DNA from: Oecophyllibacter saccharovorans
GTDB taxonomy: Bacteria; Pseudomonadota; Alphaproteobacteria; Acetobacterales; Acetobacteraceae
Length of the DNA: 64,000 nt
Direction: 5' to 3'
NCBI RefSeq assembly: GCF_006542375.1
Contig: NZ_CP038143.1
Location: 1,488,001-1,552,000 of the forward strand
Of the stretch, positions 46,703-54,953 are shown in pieces (positions within the stretch are counted from its first letter, which is position 1; each line of letters begins with the position of its first letter). Position numbers and translations under genes: made by a program. The notes beneath the pieces are model-generated. The model did not search any database. It was not told the DNA's origin and saw only the letters and a list, made by a program, of their open reading frames with translations.

Positions 46703-48195
46703 GTCGCCACCGGGTCAAGAGCCAGGAACACGCCCATCAGCGCGGGCGTGCCGGGGTTGGCGGCCGTGCTCTCCCAGGTGAGGCGGTAGACGCGGTCGCG
46801 TGCAAAGCCCAGCCGCCACAGGCTCGGCCACGTGTTGCCCCCAGCCCCCAGCGCCAAACCCACAGCCGGGCCGAACGTCGCCCCGCGGTCGTCGGACCAG
46901 TCCACGGCCACCGAGCCCCCGCCCACCTGCTGCACGTCAAGCATGAGCTGGCGGTGAATGCCGCGCTGGCCCGAGGTCAGCAGATGCGGGAATGCCCGCT
47001 GGCGTTTGATCGGTGCGCCCGCGTCATCAGGGTGATCGGGCGAGACGGTGTAGAGCACAGCCGTCTCCCGGTCGCCCGCAAATACGTGCCCGTAAGCCGC
47101 CCCCCAGCAGGCGGAGCGGATCTGCTCTTCTGCGCCCCCGCTATCCAGCGCGCAGCGCTCATGCCACAGCTGGGTGGAGACGTCATAAACCCAGCTTGAC
47201 GAAGCGCCGGGCACGCTCAGCACGTAGAACACATGCCCGCCCTCCTGGTAAGCCGCGCCAAGTGCGGCCCCCAGCATCTCATCGCCCAACTGCTGCAATG
47301 CATGCTCGATGGGCCAGGTGCTCACGGGCTGGGCAGATGTCTGCTGCCCCAGGAACACCCGCACCAACCCGGAGCGCTCGCGCCCCAGCCACATGATGCC
47401 GCCATTGGCCAGCCCCTGGCACGAGGGCAGGCGCGCGATCGCGTAAGGGCTGACGCACCCTGCCTCCACCGTCACGCCGGAGACGCGCTGGAAGGGGAAG
47501 TCAGACGCGCCGCTGTCATACCAGAACTCCACCTGGTGCCGCCCAAAGAGCCACACATACTGCCCCACCACCTCAAGCCCGATGAGGGTGCCCATCGCCG
47601 TGGTGTCGCTGGCGACATAAAGCGCGTCAAACGCGTCCTCGCCCCCGTAGTTGGAGGGCGACACATACCAGTTGGTGGTGTCAGGGTTCACGAACAGGAA
47701 GAACGTATCGAGCATGGCCACGGTGGGCGAGCCGTAGAAGCCGGGGTCCTGGATGGGAATGAGGGTGCTGTAATCGCCCGCTCCAGCCTTGCCCGGCAGC
47801 CCGATCACCCAACCGCCCGCGGCAACCGACCCGTTGGGGGCCTGGCCGTCCACGATCACCAGCGCCAGCCCGTTGTCGGACATGCGCACGGGCGTGGTGC
47901 CGGGGTCGATCTGCCCCAGCGCTTTCGTGGTCCCGTCCGGCCGCACCAGCCACACGGTAGCGCGGTCCACGGCGATCAGGTCGCCCTGGGTGGTCTGGTA
48001 AAGCCCGCGCACGGGGCCTGCGCCGAGTGTCGCAAACACAGCCAGGCCCGAGGTGGGGTAATGCGCCACGGCCACCGGCTCGCCCTCCTGGGCGGGCACG
48101 GGCTCGGGGTAGAGGTTGAGGCACCGCTGGGCGGCGACCGAAGCCGCGCGCGCCTGGTAGGAGCCGCCGGTGAGGTTGATGCGCTGCAGGGCCAT
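46699..48195 (-). CDS. P22 gp10-like packaged-DNA stabilisation / tail accessory protein
   Basis: This 498-residue protein starts MALQRINLTGGSYQARAASV and continues AAQRCLNLYPEP, the characteristic beginning of gp10-type hub proteins (G-x-Y-x-x-x-S-x-x-A-A-Q-R-x-x-N-L-Y-P-E). It continues as a beta-propeller-like repeat series (VVGQYVWLFGRHQVEFWYDS, GGIMWLGRERSGLVRVF). In P22, gp10 forms the hexameric hub beneath gp4 and retains the DNA. ATG 48195 has GAGGA 7 nt upstream; the longer frame to 48261 overlaps the gp4-like gene. Confidence 0.82.
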   Translation of the reverse strand: MALQRINLTGGSYQARAASVAAQRCLNLYPEPVPAQEGEPVAVAHYPTSGLAVFATLGAGPVRGLYQTTQGDLIAVDRATVWLVRPDGTTKALGQIDPGTTPVRMSDNGLALVIVDGQAPNGSVAAGGWVIGLPGKAGAGDYSTLIPIQDPGFYGSPTVAMLDTFFLFVNPDTTNWYVSPSNYGGEDAFDALYVASDTTAMGTLIGLEVVGQYVWLFGRHQVEFWYDSGASDFPFQRVSGVTVEAGCVSPYAIARLPSCQGLANGGIMWLGRERSGLVRVFLGQQTSAQPVSTWPIEHALQQLGDEMLGAALGAAYQEGGHVFYVLSVPGASSSWVYDVSTQLWHERCALDSGGAEEQIRSACWGAAYGHVFAGDRETAVLYTVSPDHPDDAGAPIKRQRAFPHLLTSGQRGIHRQLMLDVQQVGGGSVAVDWSDDRGATFGPAVGLALGAGGNTWPSLWRLGFARDRVYRLTWESTAANPGTPALMGVFLALDPVAT

Positions 48196-48214
48196 GGCGG
48201 GGTCCTCGACCTCC

Positions 48215-49222
48215 TCAAAGCTTCTGGATGGCAAGCCCCGGCCAGTAGAACGGGCTGGCAACGGGGTTGAGAATGGCCGGCATGCCCAGGTCCGGGATCT
48301 GCGTGTTGGCGCTGCGGATGGTCGTCAGCGCCGCCTTGGCCAGCGCCGCCACGGTCGGGCTCGCTTCCTGCCCGTAGGAAGGGGCCACGCGGCAGGCGAG
48401 GTTGTAGACGATGGCCTCGGCATATTCCGGCGGCAGCTGAATGGGCTGATCGAGCGTGATGCCCTGGTCCAGCTGGGCCTTGAAAAGCACGTGCAGCTCC
48501 CAGCGCTCACCCGTGGGCACAGGCCACGGCCGGAACTCGCCGATCGGCCAGCACGGGTTGTAGTGGCAGTAGTTCGGCCAGGTGTTGAGCCGCTTGAGCC
48601 CGATCCCGGCATAATCCTCATAGCTGTCGATGATCTCAAGCGGATAGTCGATCGGCCATTGCGAGCCGTAATCGGGGTCTGTGCCGCCTGAAAAGCTGGG
48701 CAGGACCACGGTCTCGTCCACCTCCGCGCGCCACGGCACGCCTTCGGGGCCTTCTGCCTGCGCCTCACGCACCCCCGTCACGCAGTCGCCCGGGCCCGCG
48801 TCAGGCGTCACGCCGCCCGGGAAGGGCTGGGGGTCGGGGGGTCCGGCCACCTGCACGGCGGTAACATTCACGATGTCGTCATCCAGCGTGTCGGGCGCGC
48901 AGGGGTAGAGCCTGGCGTAAGCGGCCTCGATCTTGTCGGGCCTGCGGGCCACGTCCAGGTCACCGCCGGGGCCGATGGTGTAGACCTCCCTGCCGGTGCA
49001 CGGCCAGGCGTGGTCCAGCAGGCACGGCACGACCCAGCGGCGTCTCTGCCACTGGGCCAGCATCATGCGCAGATGGGCAAACGCCGACTGCACGTCCGGC
49101 GCGCCAGGCGCGGTGCCCATGGCCCCGATGCCGATCTGCAGCAGGGCCAGGGTGACCAGGCTGCGCGGCGTCGGCGAGCCGTCCGCGTAAGGGTCAGGCG
49201 TCAGCGGGACCGGCGTTTCCAT
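48215..49222 (-). CDS. P22 gp4-like head-tail adaptor (packaged-DNA stabilisation)
   Basis: This 335-residue protein has an N-terminal adaptor fold (SLVTLALLQIGIGAMGTAPG, then AHLRMMLAQWQRRRWVVPCL). Family-typical DYPLEIIDSYEDYAGIGLKR, then WPVPTGERWELHVLFKAQLD and LPPEYAEAIVYNLACRVAPS follow. It is about twice the length of P22 gp4, with an insertion in the middle. It should form the ring directly under the portal. It is preceded by an overlapping 72-residue gene. Confidence 0.78.
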   Translation of the reverse strand: METPVPLTPDPYADGSPTPRSLVTLALLQIGIGAMGTAPGAPDVQSAFAHLRMMLAQWQRRRWVVPCLLDHAWPCTGREVYTIGPGGDLDVARRPDKIEAAYARLYPCAPDTLDDDIVNVTAVQVAGPPDPQPFPGGVTPDAGPGDCVTGVREAQAEGPEGVPWRAEVDETVVLPSFSGGTDPDYGSQWPIDYPLEIIDSYEDYAGIGLKRLNTWPNYCHYNPCWPIGEFRPWPVPTGERWELHVLFKAQLDQGITLDQPIQLPPEYAEAIVYNLACRVAPSYGQEASPTVAALAKAALTTIRSANTQIPDLGMPAILNPVASPFYWPGLAIQKL

Positions 49223-49412
49223 CGTCGTTCTTCTCTCCGGCTGTCAGCGGGGCGGCGCCGGCAGCCTTGACAGCCTTGACAGCCTTCTTTCTGGGAGGGG
49301 GGCCCGCCTCGCGGGAGAGACGCGCCCGAAAGCGCGCCTCTTCCTCGGCCGAGTTGAGCGTCACGTGAGCGAAGCCGCCAGGGACGGCCAGGCTTTTGGG
49401 ATACTCTGCCAC
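49194..49412 (-). CDS. Small phage protein of unknown function
   Basis: This 72-residue protein has a structured start (MAEYPKSLAVPGGFAHVTLN) and a Lys/Ala-rich tail. It lies between the coat and gp4-like genes and overlaps the start of the latter by 29 nt. In many P22-like phages a small gene occupies this place; its job is not known. Confidence 0.6.
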   Translation of the reverse strand: MAEYPKSLAVPGGFAHVTLNSAEEEARFRARLSREAGPPPRKKAVKAVKAAGAAPLTAGEKNDDGNAGPADA

Positions 49413-49417
49413 GGCCC

Positions 49418-50707
49418 TTACTCCGCCAGTTCAGGCACGATGCACGCCCAGTCGCCGCGCAGCATCCCGAGACCGTAGAGCACGTCGAGACGCGTGCCGC
49501 GGGTGTCGTCCGACCCGTTGTAGTAGGTCAGCGTGCGCAGGCTGATGCCGTCCAGAGAAGCGCGGCCGCAATCCACCACGCCCGCGCGCACCAACTCCAG
49601 GTCCACCGTGACCATGGTCAGGGCTTTCTTGGAGTAAAGCAGGTTGCGCCGGATGGCCTTGCCCTGCGGGTTGACCATCTTCACCGCAGCCCCGCTCTGC
49701 GGCGCTTTGGCAACGGTCTGGTAAGGCACCGGCGTGCCGTCTTCCTTGGGCGGGATGATGGCCGGGGACACAGGGATGGCCGTGCTGCCCGACGGGCAGT
49801 CGGCCAGCACCACGAACTGCTGCAGCGTGTGGCGGTCCTTCTTGGTCACCCGGTTGACGGCATTCACGCCTTCAATGGTGATGATGTCGCCCTTGTTGAG
49901 CCCGCCATTGATGGCTGAAACCGTGATGGCCGAGCTGTGGGGCGAGGTGACGGAACTGATCGTGACCACAGGGGCCGGCTGGCCGTTGGGCAGGTAGGAG
50001 CCGTAAGCGCCCGTTGCCGTGGCCTTGCTGTCATAGGAGCCGCCGACGGAAATCGCGACCGTCTGGTCCTGCATCCAGCCCTTCACGCCCAGGATCTTGG
50101 AGCCCATCTGCCCGTCAATGGTCTGGGTGGAGATGCGGTCGGTCGGGTTGAACATGTTGGCCATGGCCGCAACCGTGTTGGCGTCCGTGTTGGGGTCAAG
50201 CACGGCGTAGCGGTCGTTGAGGGGCGCGTTGCACTCGGTCAGCTTGGCCTTGGCGCGCAGCCAGGTGTTGGGGTTGGGGGAAAGCAGGTTGCCGTCCGCA
50301 TCCTGGTTGAGCACCATGTTGGAGACATCAAGGGCCAGCGTCATCGCGTCAGAAGCCACCTGGCCCAGCAGGGCGTTGACGGCAGGGGCGATATAGCGCT
50401 CGGAGAAATCGTCGATGTTCAGCGTGCGTTCCTGCGTGCTGAACGTCATGGGCACGTTTTTGCGGTAATTGACCGTGATGGGGATCGACCGCTCTTCGGT
50501 CGCCTCGGGGTTCACCACAGGGCCGTCCTGCACCACGTAGTCATTGGGCAGGCGCACGTTCAGCGTCGCGCCGATCTTGGCCCCTTCGCGGGCGAACTGG
50601 GACTGGTACTGCCGGTCGATGTTCTGGATGAAGTCGTTGGTGTTGCGTCGGATCGCCAGCGCCTCGCGCGTGATGATCGAGTTGTTGATCAGGGCATTGG
50701 AAGCCAT
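49418..50707 (-). CDS. P22-type major capsid (coat) protein
   Basis: This 429-residue protein is nearly the same length as P22 gp5 (430). It starts MASNALINNSIITREALAIR and has FIQNIDRQYQSQFAREGAKI, GATLNVRLPNDYVVQDG, FSERYIAPAVNALLGQVASD and, late, LDGISLRTLTYYNGSDDTRG, all in the order expected for the P22 coat family (HK97 fold with an inserted domain; AINGGLNKGDIITIEGVNAV lies within the insertion region). ATG 50707 has AGAGAA upstream; the upstream frame extension to 50890 looks non-coding. A terminator at 50941 separates it from the scaffold gene. Confidence 0.9.
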   Translation of the reverse strand: MASNALINNSIITREALAIRRNTNDFIQNIDRQYQSQFAREGAKIGATLNVRLPNDYVVQDGPVVNPEATEERSIPITVNYRKNVPMTFSTQERTLNIDDFSERYIAPAVNALLGQVASDAMTLALDVSNMVLNQDADGNLLSPNPNTWLRAKAKLTECNAPLNDRYAVLDPNTDANTVAAMANMFNPTDRISTQTIDGQMGSKILGVKGWMQDQTVAISVGGSYDSKATATGAYGSYLPNGQPAPVVTISSVTSPHSSAITVSAINGGLNKGDIITIEGVNAVNRVTKKDRHTLQQFVVLADCPSGSTAIPVSPAIIPPKEDGTPVPYQTVAKAPQSGAAVKMVNPQGKAIRRNLLYSKKALTMVTVDLELVRAGVVDCGRASLDGISLRTLTYYNGSDDTRGTRLDVLYGLGMLRGDWACIVPELAE

Positions 50708-50940
50708 CTGGATTTGTTCTCTGAAAAGGCGTGTCCCACCTGCGCCGCCCCTCAGGTCAGTAAGGGCGTGTTGAAGCCAGGCGTGTGCCGTTTTACCGAG
50801 TGCGGCTCTCAGGCCGGAGGTGTCGTCCCCGTGGACGCCGGGTTTAAGAGACGCCGGAAGTCTGCCGGGATGCGCTCCCGTGGGCGGCAAGCCACTCTAG
50901 GCAGGGCTTTTCACCGTCCGCAATGCCCCATATGTGCCAG

Positions 50941-50975
50941 AAAAAAGCCCGCCCCCCGTGAAGGGGAAGCGGGCC
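50941..50975 (-). terminator. Rho-independent terminator between scaffold and coat genes
   Basis: On the minus strand GCCCGC...GCGGGC with an inner CCCC/GGGG stem is followed by six T residues. It lies between scaffold (stop 51005) and coat (start 50707), so the coat gene should have its own promoter or receive anti-terminated transcription. Confidence 0.85.
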
Positions 50976-51004
50976 TTGGTCGTTGTGTTTCAGCAAGTTG
51001 TGTT

Positions 51005-51835
51005 TCAGCGCTTCCTGGCGCGCATGGCGACATATTCCTCAGGGCTCAGGCTCTCATCATAGATGGAGCGCTTGCCCGCCCGCCCGCTGCCTGAAGGCGT
51101 GGCATCCACCGGCGGCGGCGCGTTGGAGATCCCAGCTCCTGCCTCTGCGGGGGCCTGAGCGGCCGATGCGTGGCCCTTGGGCGCATTCAGCCCGGCCTTC
51201 TCGGCAAAAGCGGCCAGCAGGGCGAACTGCTTGCGCGGGGGCGCGTCAAAGATGGCGGCCGCCGCATCGGGGTCGCGCGACAGCGCATGATATAGCTCGC
51301 CTGCGCGGTGGTGGTCGCCGATATCGGCCAGCAGCTCGCGGTGGGCGGGGTTGTCGAAATCAAGCCCGGCCTTCTCCTGCAGCGCCTGTGTTGCCGGCAC
51401 GATCGCTTCCTCCCCGTGGGCGTCACGCACGGCCTGGGCGAGGCGGAAGGCCATGGCGTGGAAGCCCAGCAGCTCTTCAGGCGACATCTCCGGCTGCCCC
51501 GGCGCGTCCTCAGCCGGCGGGGCCATGCCGCGCGCAGCCGCCAGGGCGGCGCGGAGCTGGCGGTTTTCCTCGATGTGGCGGTCGCGCTCTTCCTCGGCAC
51601 TGCGGCGGGCGGCCGTCAGCTGGCCGATGCGCCGCTCCGCCCAGCCGCGGCCCTTGCCTTCTTTGGTGCCGTCGGAAGCGATGCCTTCCTCGACATCCTG
51701 CTCAGGGTGCAGGTCTCCCTTGTGGGTTGCGTCGTCAATGCCTGCGGAAAAATCCATGCTGCTGTAGCGGGAACCCTCTGCAATCCGCGCCTGGTCCAGG
51801 TCTTTCTCGCGGTTCAGGGTCTTTCTGGTGCTCAT
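51005..51835 (-). CDS. Phage scaffolding protein
   Basis: This 276-residue acidic, helical protein starts MSTRKTLNREKDLDQARIAE. It has a coiled-coil middle (SAEEERDRHIEENRQLRAAL), a Pro/Ala-rich linker, and a short basic C-terminus (SPEEYVAMRARKR) like the coat-binding end of P22 gp8. Between portal and coat genes it is in the standard scaffold position. It overlaps the portal stop by ATGA. Confidence 0.8.
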   Translation of the reverse strand: MSTRKTLNREKDLDQARIAEGSRYSSMDFSAGIDDATHKGDLHPEQDVEEGIASDGTKEGKGRGWAERRIGQLTAARRSAEEERDRHIEENRQLRAALAAARGMAPPAEDAPGQPEMSPEELLGFHAMAFRLAQAVRDAHGEEAIVPATQALQEKAGLDFDNPAHRELLADIGDHHRAGELYHALSRDPDAAAAIFDAPPRKQFALLAAFAEKAGLNAPKGHASAAQAPAEAGAGISNAPPPVDATPSGSGRAGKRSIYDESLSPEEYVAMRARKR

Positions 51836-54225
51836 GTCAGGTCCTCTTGTGGGGTGTTGGGGTCGGGGGTGTCTGGAGTGTTGGTGGTGTCAGTGGGGGC
51901 GGGCGCGTCAGGCGGGGCGGGGCCTGGTGCGGGCGGTGAGGGCGTAACCGCGCCCACCACGGGCCTGGGAGCGTGCACCGCATCGCCGCGCACATTGGTC
52001 GTGGGGAGAGGCGGCAAGGCGTGCAACGGCGCGGCCGGGCCGGGTGCAGGCTCAGGCACGGGGCCTGAAGGCTGGTCCGCACCCCGTTCCTGCGCCAGCA
52101 CCTGCCGCACCAGCTCCTCAAGCACCGGGCGCAGGCTCTGCGGGTCGATCGAGCCCAGGGCGGCCATGCGGTCGGTCTCGTCGCGGTGCTGGCGCGCCTG
52201 CGCTTCCACCTGCAGGCGCATGGCGTCAAGCTGGGTGTCGGCCTGCGCCTTCTGCGCCCGCCAGGCGATATCGGCCTGCCGCAGCTGCAGATGCGCCTGG
52301 GCCGCCTGCAGCTCCTGTTGCAGTTGCGCAATGGTTTCTTGGGCCTGCTGCAGCTGCGGGGAGGGGCCAGCCGTAAGCGCCTCATAGATCTCGTCAGCCA
52401 GCGGGAAGTCACTGGCCTTGAAGAGATAAGGCAGCACGGTGGGCGCGCTTGCAGGGTCGGAAGCCAGGATCTGGGAGATGGCGTTGAAGGCATCCTGCCT
52501 GCGGGTGGCAAAGGCGGGTCCTACGTCCGCTTCCACGTCATAACGCCCGATGGTCGGGTTGAGCGCCAGCATGGCCCCTTCAATCACGTTCTGCTGCCCG
52601 GGGTCCGGCTGGCCTGAACCCTGCGGGGCAGGGGCCTGGGCCGGGTTCTGCGCCGGCAGCGGCGTGCCGTCCGGCCCCACCATGGCGGCCGCCTGGTCCA
52701 GCCCCGGCATGACCAAGGCGGTGGAAAGCGTGCCGTCCTGGCCCATCACCTGCACGGCGCGCCTGGTGTCATACACAAAGGGAATGGCCTCGATCAGGAT
52801 CTTGCCGATCAGCCGCAGCGCCATGCCCTGGTTGTCGGTGTAATGGTAATTGGCCGTGTCGCTCTGGCGCTGGCGCTCATTGATGGCACGGCCGGATTTT
52901 TCATTGCCCGGGGCACCCATCTCGGCCTGATACTGGCCGGTGACCATCTGCATCTGCAGATCGGCGTTCTGCATGGCCTGCAGGTGGCCGGTGCTGCCGG
53001 TGGGCGGGTCCAGACGTTGCGGTGCCGGAATGGGAGTCGCGTCATCAGGATCGATACCCCGGTAAGGCAGATAAGCGCGGTTGGAGGTATTGGCTGAGGA
53101 CCACTCATTCTCCCAACCTTCCACGGCGCGCTCATCCACCAGCCAGGGCGCTTTCGCCTGCAGCGCCACGCTTTCGACAAACGCAGACGCGCTATAATTA
53201 TACATGCGCTGCGGGTCGATCAGCGGCCGCACCAGCCCGTGCCGGTCCAGCCGCCCGCGGATCACGCTCTCAATGCCCACGAAAGGGACCAAGGGCACAT
53301 GGCGGAACACGGTAGGCCCGTGCGAAACAATGGTGCTGCCCGCAATCAGGAAGAACTCCACATGCGGCTGCGTGACCGCCCGGTGCCGCGCCCCCGCTTC
53401 GCGCAGGGCGCGCAGCTGCTCGGCCGTCATCTCGCTCTGGCGCAGGCTTTTCACCGTGCCGTCCGGCTGGGGTGCCGCCCACAGCACGTCGCGCCGCTCG
53501 CTGCGGCGATAATAGCGCATCACGCGCACGGTCTCGCGCTGCGCCTCGGTTTCCTCGCCCGGGTCCAGCATGAGCGGCACGCAGGCTTCTTCCTCATGGT
53601 CGGGGTAGAGGCGCGCAAACACGTGTTTGGGGATGTCTTCGACGATCATCGCCCAGCGCATGTCCGAATGATCGGGCTCGATCGTATTGGGATCGGAATA
53701 AACAAAGCTCGGGTCAGGGACAGACCGGATGAAGAAGTCCTGGTCAAAGGAATCCTGGCCCTGCAGGTAATCAGTGACGATATGCACCCACCCCATGCCC
53801 ACGCGCACCTGCCCCGCAATCGCATTGGCATAAGCGTTCTGCTGCGCGTTGGACTGATACTCAATGTGGCGGATGATGCCCTCAAGCACGTCAGCCGCCT
53901 TGGCCGAAGCCCCGAAGCCGGTCGCATTGACCTTCACGCTCATGGCCGCCTGGCGCGCATCATTCTCCACCTGAAAGACATGCTGCGCCGTCTTGTTGAT
54001 CGTCAGGCACGGCCGCGGCGACCCGCCAAGCCCGCCCGAGCGCGCCTGATAGGCCGCCGCATCCCACTGGTTGTGGTTGCGCGCATCGCCATGGAAAAAC
54101 CGCAGATCCTCCAGCGCCTGCGCCCGCCAGTCCGCCTCAAAATCACGCGACGCGGCAAAGCGCTCCCGCACTTCAGCAAGCACAGCCTCGGGATCATCAG
54201 CAGGGGCAACCCGGAAATCTCTCAT
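51832..54225 (-). CDS. P22-type portal protein
   Basis: This 797-residue protein starts MRDFRVAPADDPEAVLAEVR. It has FFHGDARNHNQWDAAAYQAR, RPCLTINKTAQHVFQVENDA and FIRSVPDPSFVYSDPNTIEP, which are typical of the P22 gp1 dodecameric portal. The C-terminal part has a long Gln/Ala coiled coil (LQQAQETIAQLQQELQAAQA), the equivalent of the P22 barrel, and a Pro/Ala-rich tail of about 90 residues. It forms the DNA entry vertex and docks terminase and gp4. Confidence 0.88.
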   Translation of the reverse strand: MRDFRVAPADDPEAVLAEVRERFAASRDFEADWRAQALEDLRFFHGDARNHNQWDAAAYQARSGGLGGSPRPCLTINKTAQHVFQVENDARQAAMSVKVNATGFGASAKAADVLEGIIRHIEYQSNAQQNAYANAIAGQVRVGMGWVHIVTDYLQGQDSFDQDFFIRSVPDPSFVYSDPNTIEPDHSDMRWAMIVEDIPKHVFARLYPDHEEEACVPLMLDPGEETEAQRETVRVMRYYRRSERRDVLWAAPQPDGTVKSLRQSEMTAEQLRALREAGARHRAVTQPHVEFFLIAGSTIVSHGPTVFRHVPLVPFVGIESVIRGRLDRHGLVRPLIDPQRMYNYSASAFVESVALQAKAPWLVDERAVEGWENEWSSANTSNRAYLPYRGIDPDDATPIPAPQRLDPPTGSTGHLQAMQNADLQMQMVTGQYQAEMGAPGNEKSGRAINERQRQSDTANYHYTDNQGMALRLIGKILIEAIPFVYDTRRAVQVMGQDGTLSTALVMPGLDQAAAMVGPDGTPLPAQNPAQAPAPQGSGQPDPGQQNVIEGAMLALNPTIGRYDVEADVGPAFATRRQDAFNAISQILASDPASAPTVLPYLFKASDFPLADEIYEALTAGPSPQLQQAQETIAQLQQELQAAQAHLQLRQADIAWRAQKAQADTQLDAMRLQVEAQARQHRDETDRMAALGSIDPQSLRPVLEELVRQVLAQERGADQPSGPVPEPAPGPAAPLHALPPLPTTNVRGDAVHAPRPVVGAVTPSPPAPGPAPPDAPAPTDTTNTPDTPDPNTPQEDLT

Positions 54226-54285
54226 ACCCGCCCCTTAACCCGCCGTTTTCACCACCTCCAAACTGAAAAACACGCCCGTTGCGCA

Positions 54286-54313
54286 CAAAAAAAGGCCACC
54301 CCGCAGGGTGGCC
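54286..54313 (-). terminator. Rho-independent terminator after the PemK-like gene
   Basis: On the minus strand GGCCACCC, a 4-nt loop and GGGTGGCC (perfect 8 bp) precede seven T residues. It separates the toxin-like gene from the portal gene. Confidence 0.88.
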
Positions 54314-54470
54314 TGTCAACACTGGAGCTTGATTTCGCTCCTCATGTCCGCCGTTTCAAAAAGAAACGGACTTAGAGACGCGCACTGCCCGAAAGCAGCA
54401 CCGTGGACAAGGATTTATATAGGATGAAATGCCTGGAATGTCAATCGCCAGAAGAGCTTCTCCCGCCCTC

Positions 54471-54878
54471 TTAAAGCAGGCCCAGCGCATGCTGCACCGC
54501 TTGTAGAACGCGCTCCATATCGTCTTCGTCAATCCGGATTTGACAATATTTTCTTTTCCCATCCGGGCCGCGTTTTTTGTCCTGTAGAAGGGACAAACGC
54601 TCATAAGAAAAAGTATCTATCATATCGGCTTTTACCCATTTCACCTGGCCGGGGTAGCCAGGTGGATCAATGGGCAGCTTGACCTGACACTGATAATCTT
54701 GAGGCAGTATTGGATCAGTGGTACTGAAAGGAACAACCGTACATAAGCCTTTTCTGCAGCGAAGCTTAGGAGAGACCACTAAAACAAGCCGTGTTTTAAT
54801 CATTTCCGGTGCTTTCATATCCTTCGGATATTCGCATCTGAATACTTCGCCCCGGCGGGGAGGATAAGAAAGTGCCAC
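54471..54878 (-). CDS. PemK/MazF-like toxin-family protein
   Basis: This 135-residue protein has the CcdB/MazF-type pattern: YPPRRGEVFRCEYPKDMKAP, KTRLVLVVSPKLRC, LCTVVPFSTTDP and VKWVKADMIDTFSYERLSLL. MazF-like proteins cut mRNA at short motifs. The start is GTG 54878 behind AAGGGA. No antitoxin gene is visible next to it: the upstream 75 bp reach terminase and the downstream side has a terminator. It may be an orphan, a restrained relative, or paired with an antitoxin elsewhere. As a single-gene insert between terminase and portal it has the character of a phage moron. Confidence 0.75.
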   Translation of the reverse strand: MALSYPPRRGEVFRCEYPKDMKAPEMIKTRLVLVVSPKLRCRKGLCTVVPFSTTDPILPQDYQCQVKLPIDPPGYPGQVKWVKADMIDTFSYERLSLLQDKKRGPDGKRKYCQIRIDEDDMERVLQAVQHALGLL

Positions 54879-54953
54879 GTTTATCCCTTATTAAGCAGCA
54901 TTGCAGGTATAAACGGAGATTATATCTCGCTGCTGGCCTCTGCACTAGTCCGC

